A DNA stretch of 64,000 nt, taken from positions 1 to 64,000 of the forward strand of contig NZ_JAAJBU010000010.1 in the NCBI RefSeq assembly GCF_011392125.1. The letters run 5' to 3'. The notes under the pieces are model-generated. The model made no database searches and was not told the DNA's origin. It worked only from the letters and a program-made list of their open reading frames with translations. The translations under genes and the position numbers were made by a program. Origin of the DNA: Flavobacterium lotistagni (GTDB lineage: Bacteria; Bacteroidota; Bacteroidia; Flavobacteriales; Flavobacteriaceae). Position 1 is the stretch's first letter; each line of letters starts with the position of its first letter. Positions 1 through 9,593 of the stretch are shown in pieces.

Positions 1-2047
1 CGGTATAAACTGTCAAAGCCGAAACCGAAGTTGGTGTTCCAGAAATGGCACCGGTTGCGGTATCGAAAAGAAGTCCGTCAGGCAAAGCCGGATTGATGCT
101 ATAAGCTGTAACTGCACCACCAGAAACCGAAGGATTTATTGGCGCAATTGCAATTCCTTTGGTAAAGACATTTGGAGTGTTATAGCTCAAATTGTTTGGC
201 GCAACATCGTTCACAGTAATCGATAAATCAAACGAAGCACTTCCGCCTGAATTAAAAGCCGTCACGGTATAAACTGTCAAAGCCGAAACCGAAGTTGGTG
301 TTCCAGAAATGGCACCGGTTGCGGTATCGAAAAGAAGTCCGTCAGGCAAAGCCGGATTGATGCTATAAGCTGTAACTGCACCACCAGAAACTGTCGGCAT
401 TAAACTGGAAATCGTTGTTCCAACTGAGAACATATTTGAAGCGTTGTAAGTCAAACCAAACGGCGCAACATCGTTCACAGTAATCGATAAATCAAACGAA
501 GCACTTCCGCCTGAATTAAAAGCCGTCACGGTATAAACCGTCAAAGCTGAAACCGAAGTTGGTGTTCCAGAAATGGCACCAGTTGTGGTATCGAACAAAA
601 GCCCGTCAGGTAAAGCCGGATTGATACTATAGGCTGTAACTGCACCACCAGAAACCGAAGGATTTATTGGCGCAATTGCAATTCCTTTAGTAAAGACATT
701 TGGAGTGTTGTAGCTCAAATTGTTTGGTGCGATATCGTTGACGGTAATCGACAAATTAAAAGTAGTTGAACCACCGGTGTTTGAAGCCGTGACCGTGTAA
801 ATCGTTGTCGGAGAAACAACTGTTGGTCTTCCAGAAATTCTTCCAGTGGATGTACTCAAATTCAAACCGCTAGGTAAAGCTGGCGCAATGCTAAAAGCAG
901 TAACCGCACCACCAGAAACCGAAGCATGAAGGTGATTGATAACCACTCCTCGGGTAAAAATATTCGGCGTATTGTAGCTCAAGTTGCTTGGCGCCGCATC
1001 ATTGATAGTAATCGACAGATTGAAAGTGGTTGAACCGCCCGAATTTGAAGCGGTAACGGTGTATATGGTTGTTGGAGAAATGACAGAAGGCGTTCCAGAA
1101 ATTCTTCCGGTAGTGGTATTGAAAATCAAACCGCTAGGTAAAGCCGGGTTGATACTAAAAGCAGTAACCGCACCACCCGAAACGTTAGCAATCAAAGGAG
1201 TAATAGAAATTTCTTTGGTAAAGACATTAGGCGTATTGTAGCTCAAGTTGCTTGGCGCCGCATCGTTCACCGTAATCGACAAATCAAAAGTGGTTGAACC
1301 GCCCGAATTTGAAGCGGTAACAGTGTATATGGTTGTTGGAGAAATGACAGAAGGCGTTCCAGAAATTCTTCCGGTTGTAGAATTGAAATTTAAACCACTT
1401 GGCAATGCAGGACTGATACTGAATGCCGTTGGAGTTCCACCTGAAAAAGAAGCATTCAAAGCGGTGATTGAGCTGCCTCGGGTAAAGACATTCGGTGTAT
1501 TGTAGCTCAAGTTGCTTGGCGCCGCATCGTTCACCGTAATCGACAAATCAAAAGTGGTTGAACCGCCCGAATTTGAAGCGGTAATGGTGTATATGGTTGT
1601 TGGAGAAGTTACTGTTGGAATCCCTGAAATGATTCCAGAGGCTGAGTTGAAATCTAAGCCACTCGGCAAGGCAGGATTGATGCTGTAGAGTGTCACTACT
1701 CCGCCAGACGAAGTGGGTTCCAAGCTAGAGATACCGGTGTTTTTGTTAAAGATATTCGGCGTATTGTAGCTCAAATTACTTGGAGCAATGTCATTCACGG
1801 TAATTTTCAAATTGAAAGTTACAGTTCCACTGGCATACGTTGCTGTAACAATATATGTATTCTCGGTAGCTGCTACGGATGGCGTTCCGGAAATGACTCC
1901 GGTAGTTGGATTCAGCGATAAACCGGCAGGTAAGTCCGGAGCTACGCTATAAGCGGTCATGGTTTGTGAGGTAGACGGCACCAAGTTGCTAATGCTTGTA
2001 CCTACTGTAAACACATTTGGTGAATTGTAAGCCAAAGGCATTTTTAC
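1..2047 (-). repeat. Eight 264-bp tandem repeats coding for 88-aa He_PIG domains
   Basis: The same motif recurs at 1, 265, 529, 793, 1057, 1321, 1585 and 1849, an exact 264-bp period. The copies nearest the window edge are the most alike. Units 1-264 and 529-792 share one variable segment (around 110-230 and 638-758), while unit 265-528 carries a different one. The unit nearest 2047, first in the protein, is the most diverged. The array continues beyond base 1. Each unit encodes one cadherin-like beta-sandwich of the He_PIG type. Confidence 0.93.
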
Positions 2048-5000
2048 GGCATCTACAGCAATGTTATTGAAGGTGACACGTTTTCCGGCATCGGCAGTCA
2101 TATCTGGGCCGGTGAATCGCAATCTGATTTTAAAATTTGGATTGTTGTTTACCGAAGTGATACCAGTAAAGTCAATTTGAAACAATTGATAACTTGAAGT
2201 CAGCGGTAAAGAAGTGGCGGCCAATCCGCTGTTAATCCATACAGGAGTTCCGGCATTTACGGCATAATCTACCACTAACCCACTTGCAGCTCCTTCATCC
2301 ACAGCAGCAAATGAGAATTTAATTTTCTCATAACCGGCGGTCGAAAAACGAAATACCATGGTGTTTTCTGCACTGCCATTGCGGAATGGCTGTTTGATTT
2401 GCAGGCCTCTCATATCTGCTGAAGCATAAGGAAGGTTGCCGTTGATGCTTTGTCTGTAATTGATAGGCGTAGGCAAGTTTCTTCTTTCCATGGATGATTT
2501 TCCGCCGTTGGTGGTCGGATAACCCGGATGACAAGACTGAAACTGAATCACGCCATCTGTCGCAAGTTCGAAGGTAGAGTTTAAACTGGTGAGTTGTGCA
2601 CCATTAACGATATTGCCATCCATCATCCAGAAGTATGTAGGCACCACTAAATTAAAATTCGGATCTGCAATAAAATTAGCCGTGAGTGAAAAGTTTCCTG
2701 TTGGGGTAATCGTGATTTCTGAGTCAGTACTGTTTGAAGCACCGCTCCAGTGGCTGAACAGATAACCTTCTCGAGCAATGGCTTTCACTTTAAGCGGAAT
2801 TCCGTTGAAATAAATACCAGTCCAAGGATATGGGTTTCCGGTAATTCCCGGTGTACCGTCGGCGATGTTAATGGTGCTGATTTTTACATAACCGTGGTTG
2901 TAATTCGAAACGTTTAATGTCGCGTTGACATTGGAAGAAATCCCGAATTTGTTACGGATGTGTGTTCTTTGGTAACCAGGCCTTTGGTTGAAGAATATCC
3001 GCTCTTGATCCAAATGGTAATTCCAATCACCATCATCAGCAGGAGCTTTCCAGCGGAAATATTGGTCTTGCATTTCCGGTGCGATGATCGCTGCAATCTC
3101 ATCCAATCGTGCAATTGCTCTAGATGGTAAGAAATTCGTGTTGAGCAAATCTGCAAACCGGTTGATGAAATCATTTTTGAAAGTCTGATTCGCCAGCAAT
3201 TTTCTCAAAATCAGGGTAGACCATTCCGGATTTGGGCCAACATCTACAGTTGAAGTAGCATCGTTTAGAGAATTGTAGTCAGGAACATCAAGGGTACTGT
3301 CCATATCATGGATTGCCCAGCGCCATCTACCGTCATGTCCATAGGGCGCATCTGGTACAAAACCATTGGTGCGTTTTCTCCAATAAATGATATTGTTTCC
3401 GGGCCAATCGTCGTTCTGCGCATAAATGTTCGTAACAAAGTAATCAATGAAGTTCTCGGTATCCATTCGAGTTTGGATGTAGGTGTAGTTTGAATCGTTG
3501 CTGAAGTTGTGCGAGGCGATATAATCATACATGTCTTCGTAATCTTCAGCATCACCTTCTTGAATGGCTCCTTGGTTTTCAAGCAAATCTACATCGTCAA
3601 TATTATAAACCTGTTTGAAATAATTGTTGTCGTATTTCTCGCGCAGGTTCAAAAGACCCCAATACTCTCCATTCATGAAAGTCACCATAGGTTGAAAAGA
3701 TTCGGTTTCCATGCGCAGGTCTTTCACGAGTTGGTGGTTCAGCGCGTCGCGAAACATGGTGTTGTAAAAATCGCTACCACCACTTTTGGCACTAACCCGT
3801 TCGTAACTGGTGTAAGGTTCATCGCTGAAAAACTTGAAGGAAAGGTTGTCGTCGCCAAAATCTGAACGTGCAGCAATATTCCAGGACTTGCTTGGATAAA
3901 CTCTCGAGTAAGCACCGCGAATGCGAATGCCCACATCTTGGTTGATTTTTTCCTGACCTCCCACAAAATATTGCATATTGGCCCGGCGCTCATTAGCGAT
4001 ACCAGAGCGCTCGAAATTTCCGTTTTCGCGATCAGGAATTTCAGTAGGGTTGGCAATTCTCCAGTTGTCATAGTCGATTCCGGCCACAGCAATGCCGTCT
4101 TCGTAATCGTAGAGCTGATTTTCATTAACACTAAGCGAAATCACCGGCAAAGAGAATTTACTTGGCCCTTCGGGTGTTACAAAGTAATTCCGGGTAATAA
4201 CTTTACTTGATAAAGCCCCTGGTTTAATGACTTTGGCACGGATTACATTTCCTTTGTAGATGGGGCCGTTCGGAAAATAAGGAGGTGAGAAATCATAAGT
4301 GGTAGAGATGTTGGCAATTTTATTCGGCTGAGCTGATCGGTCTGTGATCGCAATCGGGCCAGAATAGGCTAAGGTTTGGAAACTATTATAAAGAAAAGTT
4401 CCGAAAGGCTGACCAGGAAGTTTCGGGTATTGGTTTTTGTAATTGTAAGTGGTACCACTTAAATTGTTTTCATCCGGTTCTGAACCGTCAAGGGTATAAA
4501 TAATAGTGGTTCCTGGATCGGGTGAGGAAATCGTTAAATTGAATCCGCTGGTCATAAAACCAGAGTTCTGTGAGAAAACCGGCGGATTTAAAACTTCAGC
4601 ATAACCTGAGGAGGCATTCGCCGAACCGGGAGTTGGTGCTCCGAAGAAAACATAAGGGCCGCTGCCGTTGGGAAATTTTCCGTAAGAAATATCAGCTTGT
4701 AAACTGGGTATGTTGACATTACTAATAGTTACTGCCGAAGGATTGGTCAAGTAAAGACTTTCACCTGAGGCGCTAATTTTAAAATTGGTATGCAACGGGT
4801 TTCCGGCTACTGAGCGGTTTTTATCTGAAGCCCAAACAATTAAATATTGTCCGGCGGCGAGGTTGGTATTTGGGAAAGTCCATTTGAATAAGATATTCGC
4901 ATCGTCGGATAATCCGTAACCCAACAAATTGACCGTGGTGGTTCCGGCGTTGAATATTTCAATCCAATCCTGACGCGAACTGTCTTCGTCTTGAATCGAA

Positions 5001-5110
5001 ACAGTATTGGAAGCGAGAACTTCATTGATGACCAAATTTTGGGCTTGCAGGTTCGGGCTTGTCAAACCGAGGAGCATACAGGCAAATAACGAGAATGTAA
5101 TTTTTTTCAT
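1..5110 (-). CDS. Secreted CotH-kinase / lamin-tail protein with He_PIG repeats (3' end outside window)
   Basis: The frame starts at ATG 5110-5108 and was in frame at every point I checked down to base 1, giving at least 1703 residues with no stop; the C-terminus is missing. Order: signal peptide (MKKITFSLFACMLLG), lamin-tail domain (INEVLASN, QDWIEIFN), chitobiase-like beta domain (IIYTLDGSEP), CotH spore-coat-kinase-like domain (LREKYD; DGRWRWAIHDMD near residue 600), a divergent InlB-type repeat (FSHWSG), a carbohydrate-binding-like domain, then 88-residue putative-Ig domains (LPAGLSLNPTTGVISGTP) from about residue 1020. CotH proteins of spore formers are protein kinases; the role in flavobacteria is unknown. 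Up to the Ig part it is a paralogue of the next gene upstream (5269-8655). A T9SS sorting tail is expected beyond the edge but not visible. Probably a large surface protein or adhesin. Confidence 0.85.
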   Translation of the reverse strand, partial: MKKITFSLFACMLLGLTSPNLQAQNLVINEVLASNTVSIQDEDSSRQDWIEIFNAGTTTVNLLGYGLSDDANILFKWTFPNTNLAAGQYLIVWASDKNRSVAGNPLHTNFKISASGESLYLTNPSAVTISNVNIPSLQADISYGKFPNGSGPYVFFGAPTPGSANASSGYAEVLNPPVFSQNSGFMTSGFNLTISSPDPGTTIIYTLDGSEPDENNLSGTTYNYKNQYPKLPGQPFGTFLYNSFQTLAYSGPIAITDRSAQPNKIANISTTYDFSPPYFPNGPIYKGNVIRAKVIKPGALSSKVITRNYFVTPEGPSKFSLPVISLSVNENQLYDYEDGIAVAGIDYDNWRIANPTEIPDRENGNFERSGIANERRANMQYFVGGQEKINQDVGIRIRGAYSRVYPSKSWNIAARSDFGDDNLSFKFFSDEPYTSYERVSAKSGGSDFYNTMFRDALNHQLVKDLRMETESFQPMVTFMNGEYWGLLNLREKYDNNYFKQVYNIDDVDLLENQGAIQEGDAEDYEDMYDYIASHNFSNDSNYTYIQTRMDTENFIDYFVTNIYAQNDDWPGNNIIYWRKRTNGFVPDAPYGHDGRWRWAIHDMDSTLDVPDYNSLNDATSTVDVGPNPEWSTLILRKLLANQTFKNDFINRFADLLNTNFLPSRAIARLDEIAAIIAPEMQDQYFRWKAPADDGDWNYHLDQERIFFNQRPGYQRTHIRNKFGISSNVNATLNVSNYNHGYVKISTINIADGTPGITGNPYPWTGIYFNGIPLKVKAIAREGYLFSHWSGASNSTDSEITITPTGNFSLTANFIADPNFNLVVPTYFWMMDGNIVNGAQLTSLNSTFELATDGVIQFQSCHPGYPTTNGGKSSMERRNLPTPINYRQSINGNLPYASADMRGLQIKQPFRNGSAENTMVFRFSTAGYEKIKFSFAAVDEGAASGLVVDYAVNAGTPVWINSGLAATSLPLTSSYQLFQIDFTGITSVNNNPNFKIRLRFTGPDMTADAGKRVTFNNIAVDAVKMPLAYNSPNVFTVGTSISNLVPSTSQTMTAYSVAPDLPAGLSLNPTTGVISGTPSVAATENTYIVTATYASGTVTFNLKITVNDIAPSNLSYNTPNIFNKNTGISSLEPTSSGGVVTLYSINPALPSGLDFNSASGIISGIPTVTSPTTIYTITASNSGGSTTFDLSITVNDAAPSNLSYNTPNVFTRGSSITALNASFSGGTPTAFSISPALPSGLNFNSTTGRISGTPSVISPTTIYTVTASNSGGSTTFDLSITVNDAAPSNLSYNTPNVFTKEISITPLIANVSGGAVTAFSINPALPSGLIFNTTTGRISGTPSVISPTTIYTVTASNSGGSTTFNLSITINDAAPSNLSYNTPNIFTRGVVINHLHASVSGGAVTAFSIAPALPSGLNLSTSTGRISGRPTVVSPTTIYTVTASNTGGSTTFNLSITVNDIAPNNLSYNTPNVFTKGIAIAPINPSVSGGAVTAYSINPALPDGLLFDTTTGAISGTPTSVSALTVYTVTAFNSGGSASFDLSITVNDVAPFGLTYNASNMFSVGTTISSLMPTVSGGAVTAYSINPALPDGLLFDTATGAISGTPTSVSALTVYTVTAFNSGGSASFDLSITVNDVAPNNLSYNTPNVFTKGIAIAPINPSVSGGAVTAYSINPALPDGLLFDTATGAISGTPTSVSALTVYT

Positions 5111-5148
5111 AAGATAGACTTCTACAGGCAAATTAAGCCAATCTTAAG

Positions 5149-5159
5149 AAAACGTTAAT
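5149..5159 (-). promoter_or_regulatory. Shared upstream motif (ATTAACGTTTT), first CotH gene
   Basis: The 11-bp sequence ATTAACGTTTT on the minus strand lies 38 bp before the start at 5110. The same 11 bases occur at 8707-8717, 51 bp before the paralogous gene. The rest of the two upstream regions is not obviously alike, so this may be a retained regulatory site; two occurrences in AT-rich DNA could also be chance. Confidence 0.3.
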
Positions 5160-5204
5160 CAATGTTTCGTTACACTACTAAAAAAACCGATGAAATGAGT
5201 TTAT

Positions 5205-5245
5205 CTAAATAAAAAAGGTAGCTGCACAGTATGATACAACTACCT
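5205..5245 (-). terminator. Rho-independent terminator of the second CotH gene
   Basis: Read on the minus strand, AGGTAG (5245-5240) pairs with CTACCT (5221-5216) around an 18-nt loop and is followed by a T-rich run (5215-5205). It lies 24 bp after the stop of the gene at 5269-8655 and before the start at 5110, so the two CotH genes are probably separate transcription units. Confidence 0.65.
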
Positions 5246-5268
5246 CTTTACTAAGTATATCAGCGGGT

Positions 5269-8200
5269 TTATTTCTTGCTGATTTTTTGTGTAGCGAATT
5301 TGCCGTCTGATTCAATTTGCAATAAATACAAACCTTTAGAAAGTTCAGACAAATCAATTTGCGAATTATTTACTGAACCATTCTTGATGAGTTTACCATC
5401 AATAGTAAACAGTTTGTATTGGGCAATGTCGGCAGAATTGATTCCGACAATGTTAATCAAATCTGAAGCCGGGTTCGGATAAACAGTATATTGTAAAGAG
5501 CTGTTTTGTTCTACACCCAAAGCATCATAGGTTCCGTGTACCGCAATATTGTTGAATGTTACTCGGTTGCCATTATCTACTGTCAAGTCACCGCCGGTAA
5601 ATCTTAAACGAACTTTGAAATTATGGTTGTCATTCACCGCAGCAATGGATGAAAAATCAATATTGTATAACTGATAAGCATTGGTCAGTGGCAAGGTCGT
5701 CGAAGCTAATCCGGTTGTAATCCATACCGGAGCTCCAGCATTTACAGAATAATCTACAAGAATTCCGGTAGCATTTGTCAATTCGTTAATGGCGGCAAAA
5801 GAGAATTTGATGTTGGTTTGGCGATCCGTTGAAAAATTAAAAATCATCGTATTGCCCAAACTACCACTGGCTAACGGTTCTTTGATTTGTAAACCTTTCA
5901 TGTCGCTGGTGGCAAAAGGCAGATTATTGTTGGCCAATGGAATATAGTTTAAATCTGTTGGACTGTTCCTTCTTTCCATGGATGCTTTTCTCCAGTGGGC
6001 CACATCGGTAGGTACAAATGGATAACCCACCAAACAAGATTGGTATTGAATGTAGCCATTATAACCTCTTGCCGCATAAGTAGTATATAAGGTTTCTAGA
6101 GGCTGGTTGTTGGCAATGTTGGAATCCATCATCCAGAAGTAAATTGGTTGGCTCGAAGGCGTGGTTTCAGGAATAAACACTGCCGTAGCATTGAAGCTCG
6201 AACCAGAATTCACCGTAATCTCGGCATTGGTGCTGGAAGAAATTCCGGTCCAGTGACTGAAAACATAACCCGGATTGGCGATGGCTTTTAATGTTACCGG
6301 AATGTTCGAGAAGTAAACACCAGTCCAAGGATAAGGATTCGATTCGATACCCGGAGTACCTTCTTTGATGTCGATCGTGTTGATTTTGATATAGCCGTGA
6401 GCAGCATCAGAAACGTTTAGATTGGCATTGATGTTTGAGGTAATACCAAATTTTGCACGGATGTGGTCTCTTTGGAATGTTGGTCTTTGATTGGCGAAGT
6501 CACGCTCCTGATTTAAATAAAATTCCCAGTTGTCCATCTCGGCAGGCATTTTCCAACGGGCAATATGCTCTGGCATTTCAGGCTCAATTACCGACTTCAT
6601 GCTGTCGATTAATCCGACGACTCTCGATGGAAGGAAAGTGGTATTCATCAAATCGGCGAAACGGTTGATGAAGTCGTTTTTGTAAGTCGGGCTCACCAAA
6701 AGTTTACGCAAGATAAAGGTAGACCAAGCTGGATTTGGGTAGTCCGGGCCATTAGGATCCGTAGCCAATTCTAAGGTATTATAACTAATATCATCGGTCG
6801 GAACCGCGAAGGTATCATCTAAATCGTGGAAAGCCCAACGCCATCTTCCGTCGTGCCCGTAAGGTGCATTGGGAACATAGGCAGAAGTTCTTTTTCTCCA
6901 GTATTCAATGTTGGTTCCGGGCCAGTCGATATTCTGCAAGTAAATGTTGCTGATATAGTAATCGCTGAAACTCTCAGTGTCCATTTGAGTTTTGATATAA
7001 TTGTAATTGGCAGCAGTAGCCATGCTGTTAGTGTTCAGATAAGAAAGCATCGCTTGGTAATGTACATCATCACCGTATTCTGCTTGACCGTCATCGGCTA
7101 CACCTTGGTCTACTAAATAATCCAACTCAGTGTCACTAATGTTTAAAGCCCTAGAGAAAAACTTGTCGTCGTATTTTTCGCGAAGGTTCAAAATTCCGTT
7201 GTATTCCCCATTGATAAAAGTAATGGTCGGTTGGTAGGATTCAGTCAGGCAATTCAAAGGGCGAACAATGTTATGGCATAAAGCGTCACGGAACATGGTA
7301 TTGACAAAGTCTCCGCCAGAATTTCTCAAGACCAGATTGGTAAAGTTGTTTTCCGTTAGATTCGAGAAAAAATTGTAATCCATTTTCTCGTCACCGTATT
7401 CGGCGCGTGAATACAAGTTGTACGATTTACTTCTGGTAGATCTTGAAATCCCGCCATGGATGCGAATCCCGATGTTTTGGTTGAGCACCTCGGCACCATC
7501 CACTAAATAAGTCATATTGGCCATTCTTTCGTTGTCACGGCCTCTACGGTAATAATTGGCGTTATCTTCTTCGTAAGTTGGATCTGTGTTTGGGTTGGCG
7601 GTTCTCCAAGTTTCAAAATCTACCCCAGCAACAGCAATACCGTCATTGTAACTAAAAAGTTTATTTTCATCAATACTCAAAGAAAGCACCGGAATATGAA
7701 AACGATTGGCACCTTGTGGAGAAATATAATAGGTTTTGGTTTCAATGCTACTATCGAGCGCGCCTGGTTTGATGACTTTGGCACGAACTACAGTTCCTTT
7801 AAATATTGGTGTTGAAGGAAGATAAGTCGGGTTGAAAGAAAAAGTGGTAGAAATAGCTGAAATTTTATTCGGCTGCGAGGTGCGATCTGCCACCACAATC
7901 GGAGTACTGTATTGTAAGGTGCGGAAGGTATTAATCAGATTCGCCCCTTGCGCTTGTGAGGCATTGGTTTCGCGATACTGATTTCTATAGGTGTAAGTGC
8001 TCCCGCCTAAATTACTAGCTGAAGGCTCTGAACCATCTAAGGTATATAAAATGGTTGCGCCAGGAACATCAGTAGATAAGGTTAAATTAAAACCAGTATT
8101 GAACATTCCGGAGGCTTGAGAAAAAACCGGTGGGGCTAAAGCTTCAGAATAAGCTATACTGCCATTGGCTGCAGCTGGAGTCACTAGGTTGAAAAACATA

Positions 8201-8655
8201 AATGAACCTGTTCCGTTGGGAATACGGCCATAAGAAATATTTTGTAACATCGCCGGAGTGGTTACTGTGCTTAGCGCAACACCTGAAGCATTGGTAATGG
8301 TAAGCGTCTCACCAGCAGAACTCAATTTAAAATTAGTGTGCAAAGGATCACCGGCAACCGCGCGGTCTTTGTCTGAGCACCAAATCAGCATATAGCCACC
8401 AGCGGCAATTGACACGTTAGGAAACGTCCATTTGAAAGGCAATGCAGGATCATCGCTTAAACCAAAATCGGTCAGGTTCACGGCGGTGCCACCAGTATTC
8501 ATGATCTCAATCCAATCTTGATAAGATCCATCCTCATCTTGATTGATAGTCGAATTCGAAGCGACCACTTCATTAATAACAATGCTCTGGCTTGTAATAG
8601 TTTGGGACAAGAACAACAAAAGCAAGGTGATAAAAAACGGGGTAATTTTTTTCAT
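5269..8655 (-). CDS. CotH-kinase / lamin-tail protein with T9SS type A sorting domain
   Basis: 1128 residues. Signal peptide about 1-23; lamin-tail domain about 25-145 (INEVVAS, QDWIEIMN); chitobiase/hexosaminidase C-terminal-like domain about 185-310 (ATILYTLDGSEP); CotH domain about 318-690, with LREKYD near 491 and GRWRWAFHDLDDTF near 603-616; InlB-like repeat near 770-850 (YVFSHWTG); a beta-sandwich domain; and a T9SS type A sorting tail of about 75 residues (YTVYPNPASDLINI ... KGLYLLQI ... KISKK). It should be exported by the T9SS and anchored at or released from the cell surface. Kinase activity is known for some spore-coat CotH proteins but is only an inference here. The neighbouring truncated gene is a paralogue, so the pair probably arose by tandem duplication. 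Confidence 0.9.
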   Translation of the reverse strand: MKKITPFFITLLLLFLSQTITSQSIVINEVVASNSTINQDEDGSYQDWIEIMNTGGTAVNLTDFGLSDDPALPFKWTFPNVSIAAGGYMLIWCSDKDRAVAGDPLHTNFKLSSAGETLTITNASGVALSTVTTPAMLQNISYGRIPNGTGSFMFFNLVTPAAANGSIAYSEALAPPVFSQASGMFNTGFNLTLSTDVPGATILYTLDGSEPSASNLGGSTYTYRNQYRETNASQAQGANLINTFRTLQYSTPIVVADRTSQPNKISAISTTFSFNPTYLPSTPIFKGTVVRAKVIKPGALDSSIETKTYYISPQGANRFHIPVLSLSIDENKLFSYNDGIAVAGVDFETWRTANPNTDPTYEEDNANYYRRGRDNERMANMTYLVDGAEVLNQNIGIRIHGGISRSTRSKSYNLYSRAEYGDEKMDYNFFSNLTENNFTNLVLRNSGGDFVNTMFRDALCHNIVRPLNCLTESYQPTITFINGEYNGILNLREKYDDKFFSRALNISDTELDYLVDQGVADDGQAEYGDDVHYQAMLSYLNTNSMATAANYNYIKTQMDTESFSDYYISNIYLQNIDWPGTNIEYWRKRTSAYVPNAPYGHDGRWRWAFHDLDDTFAVPTDDISYNTLELATDPNGPDYPNPAWSTFILRKLLVSPTYKNDFINRFADLMNTTFLPSRVVGLIDSMKSVIEPEMPEHIARWKMPAEMDNWEFYLNQERDFANQRPTFQRDHIRAKFGITSNINANLNVSDAAHGYIKINTIDIKEGTPGIESNPYPWTGVYFSNIPVTLKAIANPGYVFSHWTGISSSTNAEITVNSGSSFNATAVFIPETTPSSQPIYFWMMDSNIANNQPLETLYTTYAARGYNGYIQYQSCLVGYPFVPTDVAHWRKASMERRNSPTDLNYIPLANNNLPFATSDMKGLQIKEPLASGSLGNTMIFNFSTDRQTNIKFSFAAINELTNATGILVDYSVNAGAPVWITTGLASTTLPLTNAYQLYNIDFSSIAAVNDNHNFKVRLRFTGGDLTVDNGNRVTFNNIAVHGTYDALGVEQNSSLQYTVYPNPASDLINIVGINSADIAQYKLFTIDGKLIKNGSVNNSQIDLSELSKGLYLLQIESDGKFATQKISKK

Positions 8656-8999
8656 TCTTTTTTAATGTGTTGATTAATAACGCGGTGAAATTATGGAAAT
8701 GTAAATAAAACGTTAATGTTTTATCGATAGAAAACCCATATTCTCTTTAAAATGCAGTAATTAAGGGAATCTTAAGGCAGGCTGTTCAATATAAATTGAG
8801 GCTTATGTGGTATGCGGTTCCTCATTACAGCTGCACTGGAACCCATTTTTCAACCAAATATCCAGAACGTTAAGAGTAGTGATCCAGAATCTAATCGGGA
8901 ACGAAGGAAAGACTTGGTTTGCAACCTTTTTTTTGTTTTATTGCAACTGTTAAAAAGGCAGGCTTTATTCAAGCTAGAGTCTCCAAAGTATATTTGAAA
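8656..8999. other. 344-bp divergent intergenic region
   Basis: This separates the minus-strand CotH gene from the plus-strand lipoprotein. It contains the ATTAACGTTTT motif (8707-8717, minus) and several T runs. A 61-codon open frame at 8812-8997 resembles nothing I know and looks like chance. I see no RNA gene or convincing -33/-7 promoter pair. Confidence 0.5.
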
Positions 9000-9527
9000 A
9001 TGAAAATCATTACCACTACGCTGGCACTCTTTTTTTTGCTATCTTGTAAAGAGTCTAGGATATTCGAATCAGAAAGCATCAAAAACAATAATTGTTTCGA
9101 AGTTCTTTTGAATCTGCGCATCACACAAAACGACCAGTTGTTGTTATTCTATAAAGACGCATCGATTGCTTATTTCGATGATGCGCATACCGTGCTGGCA
9201 AAAGTAAAGGGTAGCCCGGCACCGCAGAGCATCGTCTTTACCTTGCCAGCGGAGGTTTATCCTAATGATTTAAGGTTGGACATCAGCTCTAATAAAAACC
9301 AGTCGCCCATTGTTATATACGGTGTAGATTTGCGTTTTCAAGGCCGGACATTTCACATCGGACAAGATGATTTTGGCAGGTATTTCAGCCCCAATCAATA
9401 TATCGGTTACAATAGCGCCACAGCGACAGCTACCCTATCGGCTATCGAGGACCAGTATGATCCTTTTTTTAACACCAAAGAAATCATTTATAAAGAACTC
9501 GAAAAAATCCTCGGACAAAGATTATAA
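9000..9527 (+). CDS. Hypothetical lipoprotein
   Basis: 175 residues from ATG 9000. I chose this start because it begins a good lipoprotein signal (MKIITTTLALFFLLSC, lipid-modified Cys16); the open frame extends upstream to 8919, but that adds a non-signal stretch. The mature part is beta-rich with no family I recognise (FRGRTFHI-like and DDFGRYFSPNQYIG segments in the second half). Its stop lies 66 bp before the flippase that opens the polysaccharide locus, so a role in envelope sugar biology is possible from position only. Confidence 0.65.
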   Translation: MKIITTTLALFFLLSCKESRIFESESIKNNNCFEVLLNLRITQNDQLLLFYKDASIAYFDDAHTVLAKVKGSPAPQSIVFTLPAEVYPNDLRLDISSNKNQSPIVIYGVDLRFQGRTFHIGQDDFGRYFSPNQYIGYNSATATATLSAIEDQYDPFFNTKEIIYKELEKILGQRL

Positions 9528-9528
9528 C

Positions 9529-9536
9529 TATATTTG
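9529..9536 (+). promoter_or_regulatory. Bacteroidetes -7 box before the polysaccharide locus
   Basis: TATATTTG matches the TAnnTTTG -7 consensus exactly. It begins 2 bp after the lipoprotein stop and lies 58 bp upstream of the flippase ATG. No clear -33 TTTG is visible at the right distance, so the call rests on the -7 box and the position. Confidence 0.45.
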
Positions 9537-9593
9537 CGCAAGTAATAGGCGGGTAAACGCCTTGATTTTGGGTCAAATTCTTTTAAAAACAAG

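Noticed and set aside
984..1505. Two similar 85-codon open frames on the plus strand
   Set aside because: They are the antisense of the He_PIG repeats; the period is a multiple of three, so the same chance frame recurs in each unit.
8989..8996. TATATTTG -7 match before the lipoprotein gene
   Set aside because: It ends 3 bp before the ATG at 9000, so transcription would begin after the start codon.
8812..8997. 61-codon open frame in the CotH-lipoprotein gap
   Set aside because: No family resemblance, no promoter or leader, and it overlaps the lipoprotein start; most likely chance.
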